From: JAQCEJ01 sp040881995
GTDB taxonomy: Bacteria; Planctomycetota; Planctomycetia; Planctomycetales; Planctomycetaceae
Reading direction: 5' to 3'
DNA: 64,000 bases
Assembly: GCA_040881995.1 (NCBI GenBank)
Contig: JBBECD010000199.1
Location: forward strand, 1 to 64,000
The position numbers were made by a program, and so were the translations under genes. The notes beneath the pieces were generated by a model. The model was not told the origin of the DNA. It was given only the letters and a program-made list of their open reading frames with translations, and made no database searches. Below, in pieces: positions 18,280 through 27,327 of this stretch. Each line of letters starts with the position of its first letter. The stretch's first letter is position 1.

Positions 18280-19536
18280 TCACGCGAACAGTTCCGCGAT
18301 GGGTTTGCCGTTATCGACCAGTTTCATCGGGCGACGGAGCGGCGTCATCACTTCTTTCGCCGGATCGATGCCGAGCGACTGACAGAACGTGGCGTGCAGA
18401 TCGGCGACCTGGACCGGACGATCTTTCGGTTCGTAGCCGTCTTCGTCGGACGAGCCGATGACCGTGCCGCCGGTGATGCCGCCGCCGGCGATGAAGCAAC
18501 TGAAGACGTTGGCCCAGTGATCGCGGCCGGCGTCTTCGTTGATCATCGGCGTGCGTCCGAATTCGCTGAGCATGACGATCAGCGTTTTCTGGAGCAGTCC
18601 CGATTCGGCGAGGTCTTCGACGAGCGAGGCGAGAGCGGGGTCCATGACCTCGCCGTGAGCCTGCATCGCCGGGAAGTTGGCGGAGTGGGTATCGAACCCG
18701 CCGCGATTGACCTGCACGAAGCGGACGCCCGTTTCGACGAGTTGTTTCGCGAGCAGGACGCCCCGGCCGAACGTGTTATCGCCGTACCGGTTGAGCATGG
18801 TCGTGGGAACTTTATTGAGTTCGAACGCCGAGAGGGCCGGGCTGCGCATCAGCTTGACGGCGTCTCCGATCGCCGTTTTGGCGGCGACGTTCGATTCACC
18901 GGGATTCTTCCGGCTGTACCGTTGATTAAAGCGTTCGAGGACTTCGAGGCGATTGTTGCCGCGGACCTGCGTGATCCCTTCGGGAAAGGCGAGGTACGGG
19001 TCTTTTTCGCCGGGGGCGCCGACGAAATACGCCTCGCAGGTTTGTCCCAGATAGCTGGCCCGCGGAGCGCGGCCGCTGATCGAGACGAACGACGGCAGTT
19101 CGTTCATCTTGTCCTTTTCGTGGACGACGACCGAGCCGAAACCGGGGTGAATGAGGTTCGGCATCATCTGGTAACTCGTCTGCACGTTGTATGTGCCGCG
19201 GCCGTGGTCCCCTTGCGTCCCGGCGATCGAACGGACGAGCGCACAGTGATGCATCTGTTGCGAAAGTTGCGGGAAGATTTCGGAAATCTGAATTCCGGGA
19301 ACCGATGTGTCGATCGGGCTGAAATCCCCTTGCGTCGGCCGGCCCGGTTTCGGATCCCACGTATCGAGATGCGTCATGCCCCCCCCGTTCCAGAACAGGA
19401 TGACGTGCTCGGCTTTGGTCTGCGCGGCGGTGCCGGCGTAGGCGAGCAATTCGCGCAATTGCAGACCGAACAACGTCGCACCGGCGGCTCCCAGCAACGT
19501 CCGGCGGGTCATGCGATAGTCGGGACAAGATTTCAT
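18280..19536 (-). CDS. DUF1501 domain protein with twin-arginine signal
   Basis: 418 aa. The N-terminus carries MTRRTLLGAAGATLFGLQLR, a typical Tat signal, after an AAGGAG ribosome site. The body matches DUF1501, a sulfatase/alkaline-phosphatase-like fold greatly expanded in planctomycetes: VILFWNGGGMTHLDTWDPKP near residue 45, GDHGRGTYNVQTSY, and GRTPMINEDAGRDHWANVF. It lies 93 bp downstream of the DUF1549/DUF1553 gene, and the two families are almost always neighbours. They are thought to act together on exported polymers, but the substrate has not been defined. Confidence 0.95.
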   Translation of the reverse strand: MKSCPDYRMTRRTLLGAAGATLFGLQLRELLAYAGTAAQTKAEHVILFWNGGGMTHLDTWDPKPGRPTQGDFSPIDTSVPGIQISEIFPQLSQQMHHCALVRSIAGTQGDHGRGTYNVQTSYQMMPNLIHPGFGSVVVHEKDKMNELPSFVSISGRAPRASYLGQTCEAYFVGAPGEKDPYLAFPEGITQVRGNNRLEVLERFNQRYSRKNPGESNVAAKTAIGDAVKLMRSPALSAFELNKVPTTMLNRYGDNTFGRGVLLAKQLVETGVRFVQVNRGGFDTHSANFPAMQAHGEVMDPALASLVEDLAESGLLQKTLIVMLSEFGRTPMINEDAGRDHWANVFSCFIAGGGITGGTVIGSSDEDGYEPKDRPVQVADLHATFCQSLGIDPAKEVMTPLRRPMKLVDNGKPIAELFA

Positions 19537-19629
19537 CGGCGAACTCCTTGTTCAGCTTCCAACAACAATTGATTTCGAGGCACGTGTGAGGTTATCGATT
19601 GCATCCGGCAGTTCTTGCCGGACGATCCA

Positions 19630-21918
19630 TCAGGGAACAAAGCGAAATTCGTTGCAGTTCAACAAGACCCAGCGCAAATCGGCGACGCCGTCGAGAGGAT
19701 TTTCGGCCCCTTTGACGATTTCGACCGCTTCGGCGCGTTCTTCGCCGGTCGGTTCGCGGGTCAGGATTTCGACATAGGCGAGCTCAACCGCTTTTTCAAG
19801 GTTTTTCCTGGGACCGATGAGACATTCGTAAATCGGTTCCATTTCGCCGACGCGGGCGGCTTCGTGACTCAAGCGGCCGTTGAGCAGCATCAACGCTTGC
19901 CGCATCGACGGGGCGTGATCGCGGATTTCCCCGAGTTGCTCGCGGTCGGGCTGACCGAACACGCGGAGGAAGTGTTCCGGATCCGCCGGTGAGGCCATGC
20001 GGAACGAACTGACGAACGAGGGATTGTCGTCGATCGTCTGCCGGACGAAGCGTTCGATGTACGAGAACGCATTCTGCCGAGCCTGCATCCGCATCCGCTC
20101 GGCTTCGATTTCTTCTTTCGACATCGCGCGCATCCGTTCGACTTCGACTTCTTCCCCGTCGTTTTCGGCGGCGAGATCGTCGGGGTTTTCTTCGAGCAGC
20201 GCGTCGAAGTCGAGTTCGATGGCGGATTCGAGATTGTATCCCGGCAGTGGTTCGTCGCCGGCGTCGTTGGCAGCCATTTCGCGTTTCATCGTTTTGCCGT
20301 CGTCGTCGCCGAGCTTGGCGTCCAAGCCGCCGGGCTGTTTGGGAACGCGCGTTTCGGTCCAGACGGTTTTCATGTTCTTGCCGACTTCGTGCTTCACCTC
20401 GAACAGATGGCCCGCGGTGACGACGCTGTCGTACAAGGCTTCGCTGTTCATGCGGCGGTGCGGCAGCGCGAGAAACGATTCTTCGAGTTCGGTCCGCAGC
20501 GATTCTTCGGCGACGTCGGTGTGGCCGCGCTGATAGACCTCGCTGGTCACGATCGTGCGGACAAGCGTCTTAAGATCGTAACCGTTGGCGACGAATTCAT
20601 CGGCGAGATAATCGAGCGATTGCGGATGACTGGGGGGATTGCTCTGGTTGAAATCGTCGAGCGGATTGACGAAGCCGCGGCCGATCAATTCGTTCCAGAC
20701 GCGATTCGTGAAACATCGCGAAAAATAGCGGTTGCGGGGGCTGGTGATTTGCTCGGCGAGCTCGGTGCGCCATTCGCTCATCATATTGCGGCCGCCGGCC
20801 TTGCCGATCTTGCGGACTTCCGAGCGGGCTTCTTCGAGCGACTCATCGACGGCGTCTGTGCGCGTGCGGCGTTCCACTTTTTTATCGGCATCGCTCAGGA
20901 GATCGTCGAGGACGTCGTCGGCATCGACGTCTGCGCTCCGCTGGACCAAGAGGGCTTTTTCTTTTTCGGCGGCGAGGGCTTTGCGGCGGGCATTCAAACG
21001 GACGACGCTGGGATGGTCTTCGGGAAGCATCGCAAAGGGAAACCGCGGTTGCATCGGCTTGCGGTCTTCCGGTTTGCCGACCCCTTCCGGCGGCCACAAA
21101 ACGAGCGTTTCCCCCGCTTCGGTCGTATAGATCGTACGGGTGAACTGATTTTCCACGCGGCGCGTCTTGCCGAAGAACGCGGCCAGGCCGTAAAAGTCTT
21201 CGCGCTTCCAGACGTCGAACGGATGATCGTGACATTGCGCGCAAGCCACGCGAATGCCCAAAAAGACCTGCGCGGTGACGCCGGCCATCGCCATCGGGTC
21301 GGCGCCATCGCCCAGAATAAAGCCGACTTCGGGAACCGCGCCGGCTTTGCCGTTCTTGGAGATCAACTGCCGGCAGAGTTCGTCGTAGGGAACATCATCG
21401 GCGAGCGAGCGATGAATGTACGCTATCGCCGCCGCTCCTCCTTCGGCATTGGAGCGGAGCCGCAGCAGGTCGGCGTAAAACGTCGTCCAACGGTCGACGA
21501 AGCGATCGTCGGCCATCAGTTTGTCGACGATGAGGGTGCGGCGCTCGGCTTCAGGCCAGGCGGTAAATTCTTCGATCTCGGCGGTCGTGGGAATGCGCCC
21601 GATAAGGTCGAGCGACACGCGGCGGATGAACGCCAGATCGGAAACCGGTGGCAGCGGCGACTGTTTCACCCCGCGCGCCGCGTTTTCCTGATTCAGAACC
21701 TCGTCAATCGAAGTTCCCGATACGGAGGGTTCGGCGGCAGGGAGATCAGCCTTTGACGTTTTACTCCCCCCATCCGTGGACGGGGGAGTCGATTGATCGG
21801 CGGCCAGCGAATGATTCAGGCCCGATTGAAAAATGGAGCCCTGAAACACGAACAGCGACAGAAGAGATACGATCCACAATCGGCGGCGTACGAATGGTCG
21901 ATAGTCGTGAGATGCCAC
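19630..21918 (-). CDS. DUF1549 and DUF1553 domain secreted protein
   Basis: 762 aa from GTG with an AAGGAT ribosome site; signal peptide at residues about 10-40. DUF1549 occupies about residues 60-270 (FIRRVSLDLIGRIPTTAEIE, then the CAQCHDHPFDVW motif, a CxxCHxHP signature that may bind metal or haem). DUF1553 follows from about 380 (RNRYFSRCFTNRVWNELIGR, GFVNPLDDF) to the C-terminus (LLNGRLSH near 690). The middle holds an acidic low-complexity insert. First gene of the pair with DUF1501. Function in planctomycetes is not established beyond an association with surface polymer breakdown. Confidence 0.95.
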   Translation of the reverse strand: MASHDYRPFVRRRLWIVSLLSLFVFQGSIFQSGLNHSLAADQSTPPSTDGGSKTSKADLPAAEPSVSGTSIDEVLNQENAARGVKQSPLPPVSDLAFIRRVSLDLIGRIPTTAEIEEFTAWPEAERRTLIVDKLMADDRFVDRWTTFYADLLRLRSNAEGGAAAIAYIHRSLADDVPYDELCRQLISKNGKAGAVPEVGFILGDGADPMAMAGVTAQVFLGIRVACAQCHDHPFDVWKREDFYGLAAFFGKTRRVENQFTRTIYTTEAGETLVLWPPEGVGKPEDRKPMQPRFPFAMLPEDHPSVVRLNARRKALAAEKEKALLVQRSADVDADDVLDDLLSDADKKVERRTRTDAVDESLEEARSEVRKIGKAGGRNMMSEWRTELAEQITSPRNRYFSRCFTNRVWNELIGRGFVNPLDDFNQSNPPSHPQSLDYLADEFVANGYDLKTLVRTIVTSEVYQRGHTDVAEESLRTELEESFLALPHRRMNSEALYDSVVTAGHLFEVKHEVGKNMKTVWTETRVPKQPGGLDAKLGDDDGKTMKREMAANDAGDEPLPGYNLESAIELDFDALLEENPDDLAAENDGEEVEVERMRAMSKEEIEAERMRMQARQNAFSYIERFVRQTIDDNPSFVSSFRMASPADPEHFLRVFGQPDREQLGEIRDHAPSMRQALMLLNGRLSHEAARVGEMEPIYECLIGPRKNLEKAVELAYVEILTREPTGEERAEAVEIVKGAENPLDGVADLRWVLLNCNEFRFVP

Positions 21919-22306
21919 GCTCGAAATCCTTTTTGAAAGTGAGTCGGCGTCCGGCTAGAAAGGGAATTCGGACATTAGCCTAACGGCAGTCTTATCTTAG
22001 CAATAAACCCGCCGCCGAAAGCAAAACATTCGGTGCAAAATTAGCATAAAACATGATTTATTTGTTTACGGTTCTTTCCACCAACAGAGATGCCCGGATC
22101 TGCCCCATTCGCTTCGAACCAGACGATTGCGGCGTATTCATCGATTGAGCGGCGCTCCATATAATTTCAGGAATTTCGTCGAAATGCCTCACGCATCGCT
22201 TTACTTTGATGTATAAATCTCTTTACACTGTCGAAACTGTGTATTACCGTTCCGACTGGATTAATCCGTCGAGTCCACTCATTTACAACATCGAGGAGAC
22301 CGTACC
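21919..22306. other. Divergent intergenic region
   Basis: 388 bp between the DUF1549/1553 gene and the HMA-like gene. AT-rich around 22030-22070 and 22195-22260, so promoters for both sides are likely here. I see no consensus pair that I would defend. Confidence 0.5.
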
Positions 22307-22840
22307 ATGAAGTCGCTTGCTATCGCGTCCGCTGTTCTCTTCTTGAGCCTCTCCGCCAATTCATTGTTCGCGGGAGACGTGACCATCAAAAGTGTGCATC
22401 TCTGCTGTGGTCAGTGCGTCAAACTCGTGAAAGAAGCCCTGAAAGACGTCGAAGGCGTTTCGGAAGTTACTGCCGACACCGATTCCAAGGTGGTCGGGTT
22501 CAAAGCGGCAAACGAAGATGCCGCCAAGAATGGAATTGAAGCTCTCGCCAAGTCAGGATTTTTCGGCACAGCCAAGCATGGTGACGAAGAACTTGAGTTT
22601 CCCAAATCAGGGGCGGAAAAAGGTGCCAAGGCCGATACCGTCAAACTGACCAGCGTGCATCTCTGCTGTGGCCAGTGCGTTAAAGACGTGCAAGCGGCGC
22701 TCAAGGACGTCAAAGGGTCGACGAAGATCGACGTTGATCGTGATGCTCAGACTGTGACGCTTTCCGGTTCGGGGATCGTCGTGACCGACGCGGTCGCCGC
22801 CCTCAATAAAGCGGGATTCTACGGTAAGGTTGCCGAATAA
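22307..22840 (+). CDS. Secreted protein with two HMA-like domains (HLCCGQCV motifs)
   Basis: 177 aa with a GAGGAGA ribosome site and a signal peptide ending near FAG (residue 23). Two repeats of about 75 residues follow, each with the HMA-like layout beta-alpha-beta-beta-alpha-beta and an identical HLCCGQCV motif (Cys33/34/37 and Cys120/121/124). The classic heavy-metal-associated loop is GMTCxxC; here the Cys pair is CGQC preceded by a third Cys. Both domains end in a similar helix (ALAKSGFFG, ALNKAGFYG). A periplasmic metal-binding or metal-chaperone role is inferred from the fold. The gene is monocistronic with a strong terminator after it. Confidence 0.85.
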   Translation: MKSLAIASAVLFLSLSANSLFAGDVTIKSVHLCCGQCVKLVKEALKDVEGVSEVTADTDSKVVGFKAANEDAAKNGIEALAKSGFFGTAKHGDEELEFPKSGAEKGAKADTVKLTSVHLCCGQCVKDVQAALKDVKGSTKIDVDRDAQTVTLSGSGIVVTDAVAALNKAGFYGKVAE

Positions 22841-22884
22841 TCCCCAGCGTTATTCCGATTCAATCGATATTCCGATTCAATACG

Positions 22885-22930
22885 GAGAACGCCCGCAGGT
22901 CGACGACCCTGCGGGCGTTCTCTTTTTTTG
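22885..22930 (+). terminator. Rho-independent terminator after the HMA-like gene
   Basis: A perfect 15-bp stem (22885-22899 with 22908-22922; gagaacgcccgcagg and its complement), an 8-nt loop, then seven T at 22923-22929. The convergent M24 gene ends at 22963. Confidence 0.92.
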
Positions 22931-22962
22931 AGATGTCGAAGCGCCTCCTTCAGGCCGGTCGT

Positions 22963-24096
22963 TTATCGCATCATCTCCAGCGGCGAGTGTATCAACCGCT
23001 CGATGCCGGTATTCGTCACTCGGTACATATGCTCGAGACGAATCCCGCCGCGAAGCGCGGGACCATACAGTCCCGGTTCGGCGGTGAAGATGTCTCCCTC
23101 TTCGAAGCGGTCATCCCATGCGGAGTTCAAATGCGGCGTCTCGTGCGGATACAAACCGACGCCATGCCCCAAATGATGGCAGAATGCCCCCGGTCGATAA
23201 TCGTCGAGCATCTGTTGCGCTTTGAGGAACAACGCTTTGCAACCGATTCCCGGCTTGACCGTCTCTTCAACCATCGCGAGCACATTCACGAGCTGTTGCC
23301 AGGCCTGGTATTGCTCGGCGCTCAATGACTCGCCGACCGCGAACGTCCGGCAACTGTCGGCGTAATAGCCGCGATACGCCGGTCCCAGATCGAGAATGTA
23401 CAATTCCCCCGCTTCGGCGGCGCGCGGCCGCGGCGGTCCTCCGGGCGTGCCGCATTGAAAATCGTTCCCGAAGGCGGTGAGCGGTTCGCCGGCGACTTCA
23501 ACGGCGGCGGCCTGCAACTGATTGTAAACGTCGATCTCGGTGACGCCCGGGCGAATGATGTCGCGGGCGCGCCGATACATCGCCTCCGAACAGGCGATCG
23601 CCCGGCGGATCATCGCGAGTTCGTCGGCATCCTTGCGGCGTCTGAGCGTTCGCAGAACCGGTTCGACGTCGACGAGTTTCCCAGCCGCATTTCCGCCGAT
23701 GCGACGCACGAACTCGGCGGGACAGGTGCCAAACTCGATACCCCAGCGGCTCGACGGGGATGCCTCATCGACAAAACGTGCGAGTTTATCGGCGATCGCG
23801 CTCATCTGATCCTGCCGCAGCGTCGCATGGTGCTGTGCGACGAACGGAATGGTTTCATCCGCCGCGACGTCGGCCGGGGCTTCGTTCGGCGCGATGAGCG
23901 TGCAATATCCATTCGATTTGAGCAGCACGCCCGTCGACAGCAATCGATGCGAACGAAAACCGGTGAAGTATTGCACGTTGTCAGCCGTCGACAGCCAGGC
24001 GTAGTCGACGCCCTGCTGCTGCATCCAGTTCGTCAAACGTTTTTGCCGCTCGCGGCAGGATGGTGCGTCGAGATTCAGCGGCGCGGCGTTCGTCAT
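22963..24096 (-). CDS. M24 family metallopeptidase (Xaa-Pro aminopeptidase type)
   Basis: 377 aa, the usual two-domain size for proline dipeptidase/aminopeptidase P relatives. The N-terminal creatinase-like domain (residues about 15-150) is followed by the pita-bread fold. Expected dinuclear metal ligands are visible: Asp in LDLGPAYRGYYADSCRTF (two Asp), His in HHLGHGVGL, Glu in TAEPGLY and Glu in RLEHMY. It should cleave N-terminal residues next to proline in the cytoplasm. It converges on the HMA-like gene and has no operon partner; upstream is a block of repeats. Confidence 0.93.
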   Translation of the reverse strand: MTNAAPLNLDAPSCRERQKRLTNWMQQQGVDYAWLSTADNVQYFTGFRSHRLLSTGVLLKSNGYCTLIAPNEAPADVAADETIPFVAQHHATLRQDQMSAIADKLARFVDEASPSSRWGIEFGTCPAEFVRRIGGNAAGKLVDVEPVLRTLRRRKDADELAMIRRAIACSEAMYRRARDIIRPGVTEIDVYNQLQAAAVEVAGEPLTAFGNDFQCGTPGGPPRPRAAEAGELYILDLGPAYRGYYADSCRTFAVGESLSAEQYQAWQQLVNVLAMVEETVKPGIGCKALFLKAQQMLDDYRPGAFCHHLGHGVGLYPHETPHLNSAWDDRFEEGDIFTAEPGLYGPALRGGIRLEHMYRVTNTGIERLIHSPLEMMR

Positions 24097-24135
24097 GGCA
24101 GTTGATTCCCGTGAATGGTTTTGTCACCATCTCGT

Positions 24136-24318
24136 TCCCCTCGTTCCCATGCTCCGCTTGGGAACGCACGTCTTCGAAGCTCCGCTTCGCTCTTGGGTGG
24201 CACGGGCGGCTTGCCCGCCCGTGTTCTTCGACGATGAAAGGCACACTGGCGGGCAAGCCGCCAGTGCCACCCAAAAAGAAAGCGCTCGGCTACGGAAACC
24301 TTTCGCGTCGCGGCTCAC
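24136..24318. repeat. Cluster of three dispersed repeat types
   Basis: A cgttcccatgctccgcttgg copy (24141-24190), then a long palindrome with ggtggcacgggcggc and gccgccagtgccaccc arms (24194-24272), then a gctcggctacggaaacc...cgcgtcgcggct copy (24281-24315). It fills the gap between the divergent M24 and isomerase genes. Confidence 0.65.
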
Positions 24319-24417
24319 CACGCTATCGGCGAAATTCCTCGATCAGTATACTCGTAAGCGACGAATCAATCAGGTGAGAAGCCTTTCGAAACCGGATTTC
24401 TCAAGGGAAAGAGCCCT

Positions 24418-25326
24418 ATGGAATTGAGTTTGTTTTCCGTCAGTTATGCCGGGTACTGGGGACAGCATTCGCTGGGGACGGCGGAGTTTGTCGCCAAAGC
24501 GGCGGCGCTCGGTTACGACTCGGTGATGATCGCCGGCAAACGGCCGCACCTTTCTCCGCTCGATGTGACGGACGAGCATCTCGATGCCTTGCGGGCGACG
24601 CTGAAGCAACACAAGCTGCGTTGTTCGGCGATCGCCGCCTACACCGACTTCGGCAGCCCGGTCGCGGCGGAAGTCCCTTATCTCGAAATGCAGATTCACT
24701 TCGTCAATCGACTGGTCGAGACCGCGGCAAAACTTGGCGCGGCCGCCGTCCGCTTATTCACCTCGTACGAAAGCGACGGGCAGCCGTTTTTTACGGTCTG
24801 GAGCAAGACGGTTCAGGCGATTCAGGAGATTTGCGACCGCGCGAAAGATTTGGACGTCGTCATCGCCGTGCAGAACCATCACGATCTCGCCGTCGGGACG
24901 GAAACCCTGCTCGAGTTTTTGCACGACGTGAATCGCGACAATTGCCGGCTCGGTTTCGATGCGTGGTCGCCGGCGCTGCGCGGCGAGGATTTGTACCAGT
25001 CGGCATTATTGGCGGCTCCTTTCGCGGCGATCACGACGAACGCCGATTACGTGCGGTTATCGCGCTTCCGTTACCGTCCCGATTTGATCAATTACGAAAA
25101 AGCGGAACCCGACGCCGTGCGAGCGGTTCCTTTTGGAACCGGGTTTATCGACTACAAGGCGTTCTTCAGCGGGCTGAGCGAAGGGGGCTTCAACGGCGTT
25201 GCGAATTACGAAATGTGCTCGCCGATCCGCGACGGCGGCGGCGGCGAGAATCTCGATCGCTATGCATCCGCGTATGTGACATGGATGAAGGACAACGGTT
25301 TCGCGGGGAAGAAGGGACAAACATGA
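24418..25326 (+). CDS. Sugar phosphate isomerase/epimerase family TIM barrel
   Basis: 302 aa with the xylose-isomerase-like TIM barrel (AP endonuclease 2 family). Strand-end patterns are visible: ELSLFSVSYAG, GYDSVMIAGKRPH, AAVRLFTSY, VVIAVQNHHD (metal-binding region), LGFDAWSPAL, and FNGVANYEMCS near the C-terminus, where a Glu ligand is expected. These enzymes isomerise sugars, inositols or hydroxypyruvate-type substrates; the substrate here cannot be told. The stop overlaps the next start (ATGA), making it the first gene of a three-gene operon with two amidohydrolase-like proteins. Confidence 0.85.
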   Translation: MELSLFSVSYAGYWGQHSLGTAEFVAKAAALGYDSVMIAGKRPHLSPLDVTDEHLDALRATLKQHKLRCSAIAAYTDFGSPVAAEVPYLEMQIHFVNRLVETAAKLGAAAVRLFTSYESDGQPFFTVWSKTVQAIQEICDRAKDLDVVIAVQNHHDLAVGTETLLEFLHDVNRDNCRLGFDAWSPALRGEDLYQSALLAAPFAAITTNADYVRLSRFRYRPDLINYEKAEPDAVRAVPFGTGFIDYKAFFSGLSEGGFNGVANYEMCSPIRDGGGGENLDRYASAYVTWMKDNGFAGKKGQT

Positions 25327-26105
25327 TCTGGGATTTGCATTGTCATATCTCGAACGTCGACGGAATAACCGCCGATGAAAAAATCGCGAAGATGATGACA
25401 TACGCCGACCGCATGGGGGTCGAGCGGATGGTCTTCTACATGGGGACGTCGTTTTCGACCGATCCCGATCCGGACGAATTTCGCAAGCAGAACGACGAAG
25501 TGCTGCAGGCGCTTAGCCACTGGCACCACCGGGCGTTCGGATTCGCATATCTCAATCCGAAATATCCCGAAGAATGTCTCAAGGAAATCGATCGCTGCAT
25601 CGTCAACGGCCCGATGGTCGGCGTCAAACTGTGGGTCGCGCTGCGCTGCAACGATCCGCGGCTGGATGACATCGTGCGCCGCTGCGCCGAACTGAAAGCC
25701 ATCGTGTTTCAGCATACCTGGCTCAAGTCGTTCGGAAATATGGAGGGGGAATCGACGCCGAGGGACATGGCGGAACTCGCCGCCCGGCATCCCGCCACGC
25801 CGTTAATCTGCGGTCATACCGGCGGCGACTGGGAACAGGGCGTCCGCGCCGTACGCGTCCACAAGAATGTGTCGGTTGACGTCGCCGGTTCGGAACCGAC
25901 GGCGGGATTCGTCGAAATGGCGGTGCGCGAACTCGGCGCCGAACGCGTTATTTATGGAAGCGACGTCGGCGGCCGGAGTTTTTCGACGCAGCTTGCGAAA
26001 GTCAAAGGGGCGCAGATCTCGAACGTCGAAAAGTCGCTGATTCTCGGCAAGAATCTGCGGCGGATGATGGAACCGATCTTGCGCATCAAAGGAGTTAAAC
26101 TGTGA
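25323..26105 (+). CDS. Amidohydrolase family (Amidohydro-rel / type 2) protein
   Basis: 260 aa from ATG at 25323, overlapping the previous stop by 4 bp. The metal-dependent hydrolase pattern is complete: HCH at residues 6-8 (MIWDLHCHIS), His in VFQHTW, His in CGHTGG and Asp in YGSDVGG. Family members hydrolyse or decarboxylate ring and lactone substrates. A catabolic role beside the sugar isomerase is a fair inference. The longer open frame upstream only runs through the isomerase gene and is ignored. Confidence 0.88.
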   Translation: MIWDLHCHISNVDGITADEKIAKMMTYADRMGVERMVFYMGTSFSTDPDPDEFRKQNDEVLQALSHWHHRAFGFAYLNPKYPEECLKEIDRCIVNGPMVGVKLWVALRCNDPRLDDIVRRCAELKAIVFQHTWLKSFGNMEGESTPRDMAELAARHPATPLICGHTGGDWEQGVRAVRVHKNVSVDVAGSEPTAGFVEMAVRELGAERVIYGSDVGGRSFSTQLAKVKGAQISNVEKSLILGKNLRRMMEPILRIKGVKL

Positions 26106-26869
26106 TCGTCGATGTGAACGTGTATGTTTCGCGCTGGCCGTTCCGCCGTCTGCCGTTCGATGACACGCCGGCGCTCGTAGAGCGGCTGCGTCAATCGGAC
26201 GTCGTCGAAGCCTGGGCCGGCAGTTTTGACGGGCTGTTTCACGAAGACGTCGCACAGGTCAATCGACGGCTGGTCGAGGAATGCAATTCGCACGGCGCGG
26301 GCTTGCTCCAGCCGATCGGCACGGTGAATCCGACGCTTCCCGACTGGCAGGACGACGTGCGGCGCTGCGCGGAAGAGCACGGGATGCGCGGCATCCGGCT
26401 GCATCCGAACTATCATGGCTATACGCTCGACGATCCGCGGTTCGCCGAGTTATTGACAATGGCGGAATCGCGCGGATTGATCGTGCAGCTCGTCTTCTAC
26501 ATGGAAGATCCGCGGACGCAACACAAACTGGTGCAGATCCCGCATGTTCAGCCGGGACCGCTGAAGCAGCTTATCGCGGAGCGGCCCGCGTTGAAATTAA
26601 TTTTGCTTAACAACAGCATTATCGGTCCGCCCGAGTTGAGCGGACTGATCGAGGCGGGGAACGTTTACGCGGATATCTCGCACGCGGAATCGATCGGATC
26701 GCTGGATAAACTGATCAAGCTTCTCCCGTTCGAGCGATTGTTGTTCGGTTCCCACTTTCCGTTTTTTATTCTCGAAGCGAATCTGCTGAAGTTCCAGGAA
26801 TCGGAGTTAGGAGAGAAAATTAACGCGGCAATTCGTGCGGAAAACGCCAAGCGGCTCGCCGAAGCATAA
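26102..26869 (+). CDS. Amidohydrolase-fold protein lacking most metal ligands
   Basis: 255 aa, GTG start overlapping the previous stop (GTGA). It aligns by eye to the preceding protein and to amidohydrolase type 2 sequences, but the N-terminal HxH is replaced by VNV (MIVDVNVYVS), the second His region reads LLNNS, and the final Asp motif reads FGSHFPFF instead of FGSDxPF. One His remains in IRLHPNYHG. It may be a catalytically dead partner that pairs with the intact protein, or use a different chemistry. Confidence 0.8.
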   Translation: MIVDVNVYVSRWPFRRLPFDDTPALVERLRQSDVVEAWAGSFDGLFHEDVAQVNRRLVEECNSHGAGLLQPIGTVNPTLPDWQDDVRRCAEEHGMRGIRLHPNYHGYTLDDPRFAELLTMAESRGLIVQLVFYMEDPRTQHKLVQIPHVQPGPLKQLIAERPALKLILLNNSIIGPPELSGLIEAGNVYADISHAESIGSLDKLIKLLPFERLLFGSHFPFFILEANLLKFQESELGEKINAAIRAENAKRLAEA

Positions 26870-26880
26870 GCGGGAGAGCC

Positions 26881-26922
26881 GGATGAAGGATGAGGGATGA
26901 GGGATGAGGGATGAGGGATGAG
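26881..26922. repeat. 7-bp tandem repeat (GGATGAG)
   Basis: Six head-to-tail copies of GGATGAG (the first is GGATGAA) directly after the operon. Low-complexity, noncoding. Confidence 0.85.
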
Positions 26923-26982
26923 TCAGAGGGGGCGACCACAGGATTTTTTCTGGTTCATCCGCCAATTGCGTATTGAGGTCAG

Positions 26983-27222
26983 CCCCACTGCAGGGACACT
27001 CAACGGCTCTCCGGCCCGAAGGGCCAGCCGGTCCTATAGCCCAGGCCGAAGGCTTGGGTCAACGGCCGCCATCGACGGCATCAGGCCCAACGGGCCGGCA
27101 GATCAATACCAACGACGACTGTCACCGATCTGTTGGGCCGAAAAACAAACCGTGTGTGACCGTCCACCCGGCCCTACGGACCGGGCTATACGACCGGCCG
27201 GCCCCTTGGGCCTGAAATCAAG
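26983..27222. repeat. Block of short GC-rich palindromes
   Basis: A run of small hairpins: ggcccgaagggcc, cccaggccgaaggcttggg, ggcccaacgggcc and, further on, cggccctacggaccgggc, then ggccggccccttgggcc. This type of block is typical of planctomycete intergenic repeats. No gene is seen between 26870 and 27327. Confidence 0.65.
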
Positions 27223-27327
27223 AATCCGCTTCCATTGAGAGAGCAACTTCCGAACGCAACGTAGAGATGCGCCAAACCTATCTTTAATACGCAATTGCCG
27301 GATGAACCTTTTTTCTTGACTTAAGTG

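Noticed and set aside
24621..25322. Upstream extension of the first amidohydrolase
   Set aside because: Runs out of frame through the isomerase gene. The ATG at 25323 with ATGA overlap gives a normal family N-terminus.
26881..26922. GGATGAG tandem as a CRISPR-like array
   Set aside because: Units are 7 bp with no spacers; simple tandem repeat.
26918..27294. Short frames in the palindrome block near 27000-27200
   Set aside because: Translated from a mosaic of small GC-rich hairpins; no ribosome site or conserved feature.
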